Below, piece after piece: positions 56,108 through 64,000 of a stretch of DNA of 64,000 bases (positions are counted from its first letter, which is position 1; every line of letters starts with the position of its first letter). The DNA comes from Psychromonas aquimarina ATCC BAA-1526. GTDB taxonomy: Bacteria; Pseudomonadota; Gammaproteobacteria; Enterobacterales; Psychromonadaceae. The translations under genes and the position numbers were made by a program. The notes under the pieces are model-generated. The model saw only the letters and a list, made by a program, of their open reading frames with translations, was not told the origin of the DNA and made no database searches. The stretch spans positions 1 through 64,000 of the forward strand of contig NZ_AUAM01000022.1 of NCBI RefSeq assembly GCF_000428725.1, given 5' to 3'.

Positions 56108-57055
56108 GTGCCAAATATGAAACTATTTGCTGGTAACGCGACACCCGATTTAGCCCAAAAAATTGCTGATCGACTTTTCATTAAACTAGGAAGCGCAGAA
56201 GTTGGACGCTTTAGTGATGGAGAGATTCACGTACAAATTAACGAAAATGTACGTGGCGATGATATTTTCATCGTGCAATCCACTTGTGCACCAACAAATG
56301 ATAACTTAATGGAATTAATCGTAATGATTGATGCGCTTCGTCGTGCATCAGCAGGCCGTATTACTGCGGTTATTCCTTACTTTGGTTATGCTCGTCAAGA
56401 TCGTCGTGTACGATCCAGCCGTGTTCCTATTACAGCAAAAGTTGTTGCTGATTTCTTATCGAACGTCGGCGTAGACCGTGTATTAACGGTTGACCTGCAT
56501 GCAGAACAAATTCAGGGTTTCTTCGACGTTCCTGTCGATAACGTATTCGGCAGCTCAGTGCTTCTTGAAGATATGTTAGAAAGAAAACTTGAAAATCCAA
56601 TGATCGTTTCTCCTGATATCGGCGGTGTTGTACGTGCTCGTGCACACGCTAAATTATTAGATGACGCCGATCTTGCAATCATCGACAAACGTCGTCCGAA
56701 AGCAAACGTAGCACAAGTTATGCACCTGATTGGTGAAGTAGAAGGCCGTAACTGTATTATCGTTGATGACATGATTGATACCGGCGGCACATTATGCCAG
56801 GCGGCGGCGGCTCTTAAAGAGCGCGGCGCATTATCTGTTTATGCTTATGCAACACACGCTGTATTCTCTGGTTCAGCGGTTGAAAACATCAAAAACTCTG
56901 TCATTGATGAATTCATTGTTACCGATTCAATTCCGCTTTCTGAAGCGCTTATTAATACTGGTAAAGTTAAACAGTTAACACTAAGCGGCATGCTTGCAGA
57001 AGCGATTCGCCGCGTAAGCAACGAAGAGTCAATCTCGGCAATGTTTCACTACTAA
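56108..57055 (+). CDS. prs: Ribose-phosphate pyrophosphokinase
   Basis: This 315-residue enzyme makes phosphoribosyl pyrophosphate. The GTG start at 56108 ([16 protein letters not shown]) is chosen since it gives the E. coli length and start context, with GAGG upstream; the ATG at 56090 is rejected. Motifs include the PRPP loop [11 protein letters not shown] and [17 protein letters not shown] terminator follows. Confidence 0.97.
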   Translation: MPNMKLFAGNATPDLAQKIADRLFIKLGSAEVGRFSDGEIHVQINENVRGDDIFIVQSTCAPTNDNLMELIVMIDALRRASAGRITAVIPYFGYARQDRRVRSSRVPITAKVVADFLSNVGVDRVLTVDLHAEQIQGFFDVPVDNVFGSSVLLEDMLERKLENPMIVSPDIGGVVRARAHAKLLDDADLAIIDKRRPKANVAQVMHLIGEVEGRNCIIVDDMIDTGGTLCQAAAALKERGALSVYAYATHAVFSGSAVENIKNSVIDEFIVTDSIPLSEALINTGKVKQLTLSGMLAEAIRRVSNEESISAMFHY

Positions 57056-57094
57056 TTAAAAGCGCTTAATTTAGTTTAATCTGCTTTTCAATAA

Positions 57095-57130
57095 AAACGC
57101 TTAATTGTTTTCACAGTTAAGCGTTTTTTT
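57095..57130 (+). terminator. Terminator of prs
   Basis: The stem AACGCTTAA/TTAAGCGTT is followed by six further T residues, about 40 nt after the prs stop codon. Confidence 0.9.
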
Positions 57131-57306
57131 ATTGCCTAAATCTATTTTAATGTTGTACAAAATTCTTTCCCTACGTTACTATAGCGCGCCTTTTTTATCT
57201 GCCTCATTCACATGAGACTGATAAGGCGGTTTTATCTGGTCGCAAGATAAAATCTATTTTAAATTTGAGGAACTTTTAAAAGTATCCTCGTTATTGGAGT
57301 TACACC

Positions 57307-57918
57307 ATGTCTATTAAATTAATCGCAACATCTCGTACAGACCTAGGGAAAGGTGCGAGCCGCCGCCTTCGTCACGCAGATCTAGTACCAGCAATCGTTT
57401 ACGGTGCAGCTAAAGAGCCTGTATCAGTTACTTTTGAACATAAAGAACTACTTAAAGTTGAAAGTGTAGAAGCATTTTACTCTTCAATTTTAGATCTTGA
57501 AATCGATGGTGTTGCAGAGCAGGTACTGCTTAAAGATATCCAGCGTCACGCATTCAAAGAGCGTATCCAGCATTTAGACCTTTTACGTGTTGATGCATCT
57601 CAAAAACTTCACACAACTGTTCCTCTGCACTTCATCAACGAAGACAGTTCAGAAGCAGTTAAAAACGGCGGTGTAGTTTCTCACCTTGCTAACGAAGTTG
57701 AAGTTACTTGTCTGCCTGCTGATCTGCCTGCATTCCTTGAAGTTGATATCAGCAAAATGGAAATCGGCGCGACAGTACATATCTCTGACCTAGCTCTTCC
57801 TACTGGTGTTGAATCAGTTGAACTAATCAAAGGTGCTTCACATGACCTTCCATTAGTTTCAATCACACTATCTAAGAAAGCTGCTGTAGCAGAAACAGAA
57901 GAAGCAGCTGCTGAATAA
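57307..57918 (+). CDS. rplY: Ribosomal protein L25 (Ctc type, two-domain)
   Basis: This 203-residue protein binds 5S rRNA. It has the L25 domain (about 1-95; [14 protein letters not shown] near the N-terminus) and the extra C-terminal Ctc/TL5 domain that short enterobacterial L25 lacks. It is followed after 2 nt by pth. Confidence 0.96.
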   Translation: MSIKLIATSRTDLGKGASRRLRHADLVPAIVYGAAKEPVSVTFEHKELLKVESVEAFYSSILDLEIDGVAEQVLLKDIQRHAFKERIQHLDLLRVDASQKLHTTVPLHFINEDSSEAVKNGGVVSHLANEVEVTCLPADLPAFLEVDISKMEIGATVHISDLALPTGVESVELIKGASHDLPLVSITLSKKAAVAETEEAAAE

Positions 57919-57920
57919 TC

Positions 57921-58511
57921 GTGTCAACTACGATTAAACTGCTTGTGGGCCTGGCTAATCCAGGCCCCGAATATGCGCAAACCAGACATAATGCCGGGCA
58001 ATGGTATTTAAACCAGCTCGCCTCTCAAGAAAATATCCAGCTTAAAGCAGAAGCAAAATTTTACGGCCTTACCGGACGTATTAAATTTGCGGGTAACGAT
58101 CTGCGCCTTCTTGTACCAACGACCTTTATGAACCTTAGCGGAAAATCAGTGGCTGCTATGGCGAATTTTTACCGCATTAAACCCGAAGAGATTCTTGTCG
58201 CACATGATGAACTGGATCTGCCTCCCGGTATTGCGAAGTTTAAGTTAGGCGGCGGACACGGCGGACATAACGGCTTAAAAGATATTATCTCTAAACTCGG
58301 CAACAATAAGAATTTTTACCGTCTGCGTATCGGTATTGGTCACCCTGGTGACCGTAATAGAGTCAGTGGTTTTGTACTTGGCAAAGCACCAGGCAGCGAA
58401 CAAAACCTGATTGACCAAAGTATTGATGAAGCGGCACGCTGTACCCATATACTGGGGCTGGACGGCTTAGAAAAAGCGATGAACCGCTTACATAGTTTTA
58501 AAGCTGAATAA
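57921..58511 (+). CDS. pth: Peptidyl-tRNA hydrolase
   Basis: This 196-residue enzyme frees tRNA from stalled peptidyl-tRNA. The N-terminal [17 protein letters not shown] contains the catalytic His and Asn, and [11 protein letters not shown] and GGHGGHNGL are further active-site motifs. The start is GTG. Length is usual for the family. Confidence 0.97.
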   Translation: MSTTIKLLVGLANPGPEYAQTRHNAGQWYLNQLASQENIQLKAEAKFYGLTGRIKFAGNDLRLLVPTTFMNLSGKSVAAMANFYRIKPEEILVAHDELDLPPGIAKFKLGGGHGGHNGLKDIISKLGNNKNFYRLRIGIGHPGDRNRVSGFVLGKAPGSEQNLIDQSIDEAARCTHILGLDGLEKAMNRLHSFKAE

Positions 58512-58566
58512 TATTCTCTTAAAACTATCTATCAATTAACACAACTAACAAAATAGGATATTAATC

Positions 58567-59658
58567 ATGGGTTTCAAATGTGGCATCGTAGGTTTACCAA
58601 ATGTAGGTAAATCAACATTATTTAACGCGTTAACAAAAGCGGGCATTGAAGCTGCTAACTTTCCATTTTGTACGATTGAACCTAATACAGGTATCGTGCC
58701 TGTTCCTGATCCTCGTCTTGATCAGTTAGCTGCAATTGTAAACCCGCAGCGCGTATTGCCTACAACAATGGAATTCGTTGATATTGCAGGTTTAGTTGAA
58801 GGTGCTTCTAAAGGTGAAGGCCTGGGTAACAAATTCTTAGCTAATATTCGTGAAACAGACGCAATCGGTCATGTTGTTCGTTGTTTCCAGGACGAGAATA
58901 TCGTTCACGTAGCAGGTAAAATCCACCCTCAGGAAGATATTGATATTATCAATACCGAACTGGCACTTGCTGACTTAGAAAGCTGTGAGCGCAGTATTTT
59001 ACGTGTTGCTAAAAAAGCAAAAGGCGGCGATAAAGACGCTAAATTTGAAATGCCGGTTCTGGAAAAAATTAAAGCACATCTTGAAGCTGACGGTATGGTA
59101 CGCGGCCTTGAGTTGAGCAAAGAAGAGAAAGCGGCGGTTGCTTACTTAAACTTCTTAACCTCTAAACCAACCATGTACATTGCTAACGTTAGTGAAGACG
59201 GTTTTGAAGACAATGAATATTTAGATCAAGTTCGTGAAATTGCAGCGAAAGAAGGTTCTGTTGTAGTACCGGTTTGTGCCGCTATTGAATCTGAAATTGC
59301 AGAGCTTGATGAAGAAGACAAAAAAGAGTTCTTAGAAGGTATCGGTCAGGAAGAGCCCGGCTTAAACCGCGTAATCTACAGCGGTTACGAATTACTGCAT
59401 TTACAAACTTACTTTACAGCCGGCGTTAAAGAAGTACGCGCCTGGACTGTAGAAGTCGGCGCCACTGCCCCGCAGGCGGCAGGTAAAATTCATACCGATT
59501 TTGAACGCGGCTTTATCCGTGCAGAAATCGTTGGTTTTGATGATTTCATTGAATTCAATGGTGAAGCTGGTGCAAAAGAAGCGGGTAAATGGCGCTTAGA
59601 AGGTAAAAACTACATTACTAAAGACGGCGATGTCATTCACTTCCGTTTTAATGTTTAA
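58567..59658 (+). CDS. ychF: Redox-regulated ATPase YchF (OLA1 family)
   Basis: This 363-residue P-loop protein of the Obg-like family prefers ATP to GTP. The G1 loop is [12 protein letters not shown], the switch is [16 protein letters not shown], and the C-terminal TGS-like domain contains [14 protein letters not shown]. It binds ribosomes and is linked to stress responses. Order pth-ychF is conserved. Confidence 0.97.
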   Translation: MGFKCGIVGLPNVGKSTLFNALTKAGIEAANFPFCTIEPNTGIVPVPDPRLDQLAAIVNPQRVLPTTMEFVDIAGLVEGASKGEGLGNKFLANIRETDAIGHVVRCFQDENIVHVAGKIHPQEDIDIINTELALADLESCERSILRVAKKAKGGDKDAKFEMPVLEKIKAHLEADGMVRGLELSKEEKAAVAYLNFLTSKPTMYIANVSEDGFEDNEYLDQVREIAAKEGSVVVPVCAAIESEIAELDEEDKKEFLEGIGQEEPGLNRVIYSGYELLHLQTYFTAGVKEVRAWTVEVGATAPQAAGKIHTDFERGFIRAEIVGFDDFIEFNGEAGAKEAGKWRLEGKNYITKDGDVIHFRFNV

Positions 59659-59677
59659 TTAACAAATTAAACGCAGT

Positions 59678-59703
59678 AAAGGCAGCTTCGGCTGCCTTTT
59701 TTT
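59678..59703 (+). terminator. Terminator of ychF
   Basis: The stem AAAGGCAGC/GCTGCCTTT with a TTCG tetraloop is followed by a T run. The stable loop and position between convergent genes indicate a strong, possibly bidirectional terminator. Confidence 0.92.
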
Positions 59704-59714
59704 ATTGTCACTTT

Positions 59715-60602
59715 TTAAGGAAAGGAGGCCAGCTCAATACGGTTCCTGCCGCCCTGTTTAGCTTTATATAATGCATCATCGGCACGTTTTAATAATCTTT
59801 CGAAGTCAACATCCTCGGCTTTTAATTTAGCCATGCCGATACTCACAGTCACTTTAATGCCTTGCGGTTTAAGCTGCTCGATTTTACGCAGAATCCGCTG
59901 CGCTTTATTTAAAGCATCCTGATCTTCACAGGGATCAAATATAACCACAAACTCTTCTCCGCCGAATCGAGCGGCAAGATCTTCAGCACGATTATCAACC
60001 GCCAGCACATCAGCAACCTGCTTCAATATCTGATCCCCCATCGGGTGGCCGTAGGTGTCATTTATCATTTTAAAGTGGTCAATATCGATCATCAGCAGCC
60101 ATAATTCATAGCTATGCCTTAACGCTCGGGATACTTTTCTGGCGGCGGCTTCAAACAGAAAATGACGATTATATAATCCCGTTAACTGGTCATTAAAAGC
60201 AATCTGATTGAGCTTATCACGCTGCAGTTTCAGTGTAATATGAGTATTAACACGAGCAATAACAATAGCAGGTCGAATGGGTTTAGTGATGTAATCAACG
60301 GCGCCTAATTTAAGACCGAGCTCCTCATCTTTATCTCCCTGCAGACCGGTTATAAAAATAACCGGAATAGCTTCCGTTTCAGGATCCGCTTTAAGACGCT
60401 TACAGACTTCATAACCGTTCATACCCGGCATTTCCACATCTAATAAAATAAGGTCCGGCTGCGGGGTTTGACGGGCAATCTGCAGGCATTTTTCCCCATC
60501 GGTTGCCACTTTCAGCTGATGATAACCTTTCACACAAGCAGCCAGCACCTGCAGATTGGTCGCCGAATCATCAACAATTAAAACCAGAGCTTTATCTGAC
60601 AT
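59715..60602 (-). CDS. Response regulator with GGDEF output (PleD-like, one receiver)
   Basis: From ATG 60602 this 295-residue protein has a receiver domain (1-120; phosphorylation Asp in LILLDVEMPG) and a GGDEF domain with intact ARFGGEEFVV. RAED ahead of it matches the RxxD inhibition site. It lies 2 nt after the stop of the hybrid kinase, with GAGG at 60610-60613, so the two are coupled. The kinase's HPt domain probably phosphorylates this receiver and switches c-di-GMP synthesis on. Confidence 0.9.
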   Translation of the reverse strand: MSDKALVLIVDDSATNLQVLAACVKGYHQLKVATDGEKCLQIARQTPQPDLILLDVEMPGMNGYEVCKRLKADPETEAIPVIFITGLQGDKDEELGLKLGAVDYITKPIRPAIVIARVNTHITLKLQRDKLNQIAFNDQLTGLYNRHFLFEAAARKVSRALRHSYELWLLMIDIDHFKMINDTYGHPMGDQILKQVADVLAVDNRAEDLAARFGGEEFVVIFDPCEDQDALNKAQRILRKIEQLKPQGIKVTVSIGMAKLKAEDVDFERLLKRADDALYKAKQGGRNRIELASFP

Positions 60603-60604
60603 TA

Positions 60605-63600
60605 TCAATCCTCTTGCGGTAAAGAATGGGGAAGCTTATAAATTTCGTCAATTATCTGTTCAACTAATCTGGAGGCATTCGCTAAATCAAACAATGTAAT
60701 CAACTCTTGCAGATTAATAAATTTTTCTTTCATATCCGCCGCAAGGCAGCTTTCAATTAACGGTGATACTTCCTCGCTTTCGATGTAATCATTCTGCTGC
60801 AGACGAACAGCTAACTGCTCTAGAAGATTAAGCATCTTTTCTTCAGTTAGAGCCGCTTTAACAACCACTTCCTGTTCGGGCTTATTATCGACAGCTTGTA
60901 AATAAACGCTGAATTCAGCTGTTAATTCAGTATAGCTTTGCTTCACAAAACTAAAAGCCTTGGTAAAGGGCTCCGGGTTATTCATTTCAGCTGCTTTCTC
61001 TAATTCAGAACAATAAAATGCTAATGCCAGTGCACTTAAATTAGCAGAAACACCTTTAATCGTATGTGCTAAAACTCGAACCTGATGCTGATCATGATCA
61101 CTAACCGCATCGCTTAACTCATCAATTTTACAAGGTATTTCATCAATAAAGGTTTTAACCAGGGTTATCAGTAACTGCTCTTTATTTAATACCCGGTGCA
61201 GGGCATCTGCTTTATCCCAGCACAATAAACTCGTCTGCAGCTCTGCAGCCTGCTGCTTAGTGTTAACAATATAACCGGCGGCACCAGCCAGCCAGTGAGC
61301 TAACTTAGTTTCAAGTAACTTAGGATCAATCGGTTTGCAGATATAATCATCCATACCTGAATCTAAACATTTATCCCGGTCACCGGTCATCGCATTAGCG
61401 GTCATGGCAATAATAGGTATATCGATATAGGCTTGACCGGCTTCGCCCTTACGAATTGCTTTTGTTGCCTCATAACCGTCCATCACGGGCATCTGACAGT
61501 CCATAAAGATCAGTTGATAGACTCTGCTTTTTAATGAAACCTGTAGAGTTGATAAAGCCTGCTGACCATTTTCAGCAACATCAGCACTAAAACCAAGCTC
61601 TTCTAAAATTCCCAGTGCCACCAGCTGATTAACTTTATTATCTTCAACTAATAATATTTTTATTAAGGACTTGTCGGCTTCCCGGCGCTCAGGCGCATTA
61701 TTTGTATGAGCTAAGCTTCTTAAATAATCATGAGTGACCAAAGGTGATGCCTGCTTCAATGCCTCGCCGTTATCAACAACAACATTTAATGCATCAAACA
61801 GATCCGAGGTTGTTGCCGGTTTAGGAAAATATGCATCAAAACCAAGATCTGCAAAAAACTGCGTTTCATTCTGCGAAGCAATTGACGTCATCATCACCAG
61901 CTTCATTTCATTAAGCTCACTATTGCTGCGCAGCAGCTGCCCCAGCTGCGCACCGTCCATTTCCGGCATCTGCATATCTAAAAATGCAACGTCAAAAATA
62001 TCCTTATTATCTGCCAGCCTGTCTGTACATATCTGCAGCGCCTGCCTGCCGTCTTCAGCTTCACTAACAGCAGCCCCCCAGTGCTCCAGCTGACCTCTTA
62101 AAACTTCTCTGTTAGTGGCATTATCATCAACAATCAGCAGCTGCAGTTTGCTGATATCAACACGCGGCAGTACTTTCTGAGACTGGTGACTAACCTGCAG
62201 CTTTGCTGTAAAAGTAAAAGTACTTCCTTTATCTGTTTCACTTTGAGCATGAATTTCGCCCCCCATTAAAGAACATAACTTATGACAGATTGCCAGACCT
62301 AATCCAGTACCGCCGTACTTTCTAGTGGTCGATGTATCTACCTGGGTGAAAATCTCAAACAAAGTAGAAATTTTATCCTGCGGAATACCTATTCCAGAAT
62401 CTTCCACTGAACAGCTGAAATCAATAATTTCTTCCTGACTATTGTGCGTGGCGGCAGTAATTCTGATTTCCCCCTGATCGGTAAATTTCACCGCATTGCT
62501 GATTAAATTGGTCAGAATCTGACGTAAGCGTCCCGGATCACCTTTTACCATAGAGTGATCCACACGGGTTAAATCTAATATAATTTCAACCCCTTTTTCC
62601 TGCGCATGCAGCGCCATCGCCTCTGATAATTCGCCGAACATTTCACGCAGGTTGAAATTGATAATATCTAACTCCATTTTACCCGCTTCAACTTTGGAGA
62701 AATCTAAAATGTCATTGATCAGCACCAGCAGTGATTCAGCGCTGGATTTAGCCAGTGACGCTTTATGCAGCTGATCTTCATTCAGCTTACTGTTAAGCAG
62801 CAGCCCCAGCATGCCCAGTACACCGTTCATCGGCGTTCGAATCTCATGGCTCATGCTGGCTAAAAAGTCCCCCTTCAACTGACTGTTCTGCTGTGCAGTT
62901 ATAGTCGCTTCTCTAAGCTGCTTACTGGCTTTTTCGCGAATAACCGCAGTGCTGAAAATATCCGACAGATCATGCAGAATATTTTCCTGCTGCACGTTTA
63001 ATTTTACATTTTTCTGTGTAAATAAGAGTAAAATTCCGACCAGCGGATGTTCATCGGAATCATCATTACTAAGATTGTTTTTTAAAGGTAATATATAATG
63101 GCCGTGCGGATGCTCCTCTGCACAGCAGGTTTCATCACATTGTTCAATAACCTGGAGCGTTTCACTATTAATGCAGCTCTGACATAAGTCTAAAACAGCT
63201 TTTTTATCAGCATCATCAGCAGCAAAATCACCAATCCGACTCGACAAGATAAACTCTGCAGCTTGTTCATCATAAATATAAATACAGGCTTTATTATTAA
63301 AGCCGAAATCAGGCAGTTCAAGAGAGTAACCTAATGCATCGAACAAACGATTTGAAAATGCGGTGTGTGCAGAAAGAGATTTTGTAATATCCAGTTTTAC
63401 AGCGGCCGTTTTGAGATTATTAGCCTGCTGGCGTTCGGCTGCTTTTTGTTCAGTAATATCGGTTCTAATAGCAACATAACTCTGCGGGCGTCCGTTTTGA
63501 TCTTTAAAGGGTACTATAGTTGTATTAACCCAGTACAATTCTCCGGATTTCTTTCTATTACAAATATCTCCATTCCAGACTTTACCCGCTTTAATTGTTT

Positions 63601-64000
63601 GATACATCTCTTTAAAAAATGACTGCTGATGGATACCTGAATTTAAAATTCTATGGTTTTGATCAATTAGCTGGTCATGGTTATAACCGCTGATTTCACA
63701 AAATTTATCATTTACAAACGTGATGGTACCTTTGATATCTGTTATCGCGACAATGGCATGCTGATCTAATGCATACTGCTGACTGGATAATTCACTTAAC
63801 GCATCTTGTAATTTTACATTGTTATTTTTAATTTCCAGCTCAGTTTGATTTCGTTTGCGCACCATTTCATTAAATGCATCGGCAAGCTGCCCTATTTCGT
63901 TATTGGTGCTGACTTCAACATGCTGGTCTGTTTTACCCTGAGCAATATTTAAGCTTGCTCTTACTAAGATTTGAATCGGATCGGTAATTCTTTTTACCTG
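60605..64000 (-). CDS. Hybrid sensor histidine kinase (HAMP-PAS-GAF-kinase-REC-REC-HPt), 5' part outside the window
   Basis: At least 1131 residues are visible. The frame stays open to the window edge upstream of the methionine at 63865, and the upstream codons encode a HAMP domain (NEIGQLADAFNEM), so the start and probable membrane sensor lie outside. Counting from that methionine: PAS about 30-145, a cysteine-rich GAF-like domain about 150-310, H340 in SMSHEIRTP, the ATPase domain to about 580, two receivers (FLDMQMPEMDG, FMDCQMPVMDG) and a C-terminal HPt (LAHTIKGVSANL). The next gene is its likely response regulator. The signal is unknown. Confidence 0.9.
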   Translation of the reverse strand, partial: QVKRITDPIQILVRASLNIAQGKTDQHVEVSTNNEIGQLADAFNEMVRKRNQTELEIKNNNVKLQDALSELSSQQYALDQHAIVAITDIKGTITFVNDKFCEISGYNHDQLIDQNHRILNSGIHQQSFFKEMYQTIKAGKVWNGDICNRKKSGELYWVNTTIVPFKDQNGRPQSYVAIRTDITEQKAAERQQANNLKTAAVKLDITKSLSAHTAFSNRLFDALGYSLELPDFGFNNKACIYIYDEQAAEFILSSRIGDFAADDADKKAVLDLCQSCINSETLQVIEQCDETCCAEEHPHGHYILPLKNNLSNDDSDEHPLVGILLLFTQKNVKLNVQQENILHDLSDIFSTAVIREKASKQLREATITAQQNSQLKGDFLASMSHEIRTPMNGVLGMLGLLLNSKLNEDQLHKASLAKSSAESLLVLINDILDFSKVEAGKMELDIINFNLREMFGELSEAMALHAQEKGVEIILDLTRVDHSMVKGDPGRLRQILTNLISNAVKFTDQGEIRITAATHNSQEEIIDFSCSVEDSGIGIPQDKISTLFEIFTQVDTSTTRKYGGTGLGLAICHKLCSLMGGEIHAQSETDKGSTFTFTAKLQVSHQSQKVLPRVDISKLQLLIVDDNATNREVLRGQLEHWGAAVSEAEDGRQALQICTDRLADNKDIFDVAFLDMQMPEMDGAQLGQLLRSNSELNEMKLVMMTSIASQNETQFFADLGFDAYFPKPATTSDLFDALNVVVDNGEALKQASPLVTHDYLRSLAHTNNAPERREADKSLIKILLVEDNKVNQLVALGILEELGFSADVAENGQQALSTLQVSLKSRVYQLIFMDCQMPVMDGYEATKAIRKGEAGQAYIDIPIIAMTANAMTGDRDKCLDSGMDDYICKPIDPKLLETKLAHWLAGAAGYIVNTKQQAAELQTSLLCWDKADALHRVLNKEQLLITLVKTFIDEIPCKIDELSDAVSDHDQHQVRVLAHTIKGVSANLSALALAFYCSELEKAAEMNNPEPFTKAFSFVKQSYTELTAEFSVYLQAVDNKPEQEVVVKAALTEEKMLNLLEQLAVRLQQNDYIESEEVSPLIESCLAADMKEKFINLQELITLFDLANASRLVEQIIDEIYKLPHSLPQED

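Overview
The window is a 64 kb chromosomal segment of a marine gammaproteobacterium with moderate GC. The gene set (FNR, ArcB, UspE, cbb3 oxidase, BepA, FolE2, Ctc-type L25, and the ispE-prs-rplY-pth-ychF block) and the AT-rich intergenic palindromic repeats fit a Psychromonas-like or related Alteromonadales lineage. The genus is an inference from gene content; no marker was compared. The strand is mostly housekeeping chromosome, with small repeat elements and two or three accessory modules.

Layout. 1-4.3 kb: tRNA-Asn, then an ECF sigma/anti-sigma pair divergent from a bufferin-type RiPP operon (DUF2282 precursor, DUF692 enzyme, DUF2063 partner, DoxX). 4.3-12.9 kb: cbb3 oxidase genes ccoNOQP, then assembly genes ccoH-ccoI-ccoS and a TauE/SafE-like gene. 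Two copies of a palindromic element bracket ccoNOQP, and ccoG is not present. 13.3-23.3 kb: fnr (with a perfect FNR box), uspE, bcp, a PerM-type permease, a TusA-like protein, bepA, an S49 peptidase, arcB and folE2. 23.3-32.6 kb: a NosR/CysJ chimeric flavoprotein with a small membrane partner, a periplasm-sensing diguanylate cyclase, yhcC, a beta-barrel protein and tyrS. 32.7-41.6 kb: mtnN-cbiB, dodecin, fklB, cobU, grpE-dnaK-dnaJ with two clear sigma-32 promoters, and nadK. 41.6-46.8 kb: SOS-controlled recN, an HD-GYP protein, a GGDEF protein and lolB. 47.2-55 kb: a two-gene module of a giant pyruvate/2-oxoacid:ferredoxin oxidoreductase and a fused NfnAB-like flavoprotein, sitting between lolB and ispE. 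55.1-59.7 kb: ispE, prs, rplY, pth, ychF. 59.7-64 kb: a GGDEF response regulator and a hybrid kinase that runs off the window.

How the genes fit together. Much of the window concerns redox and oxygen: cbb3 oxidase and its copper handling, FNR and ArcB as oxygen/redox regulators, bufferin as metal buffering, a predicted transmembrane NADPH-to-periplasmic-flavin electron conduit, and a 2-oxoacid oxidoreductase coupled to a pyridine-nucleotide flavoprotein. c-di-GMP signalling is the second theme (three GGDEF proteins and one HD-GYP protein).

Most notable. (1) The 2-oxoacid oxidoreductase/Nfn fusion pair inserted in a normally conserved housekeeping block. (2) The NosR-like flavinylated membrane protein fused to a CysJ-like diflavin reductase, with a promoter-operator in front. 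(3) Two unlinked genes (the TauE/SafE-like gene and recN) whose 3' ends are repeated in tandem downstream, with mostly synonymous differences between copies. (4) An ArcB that lacks one of the two cysteines used for redox control in E. coli.
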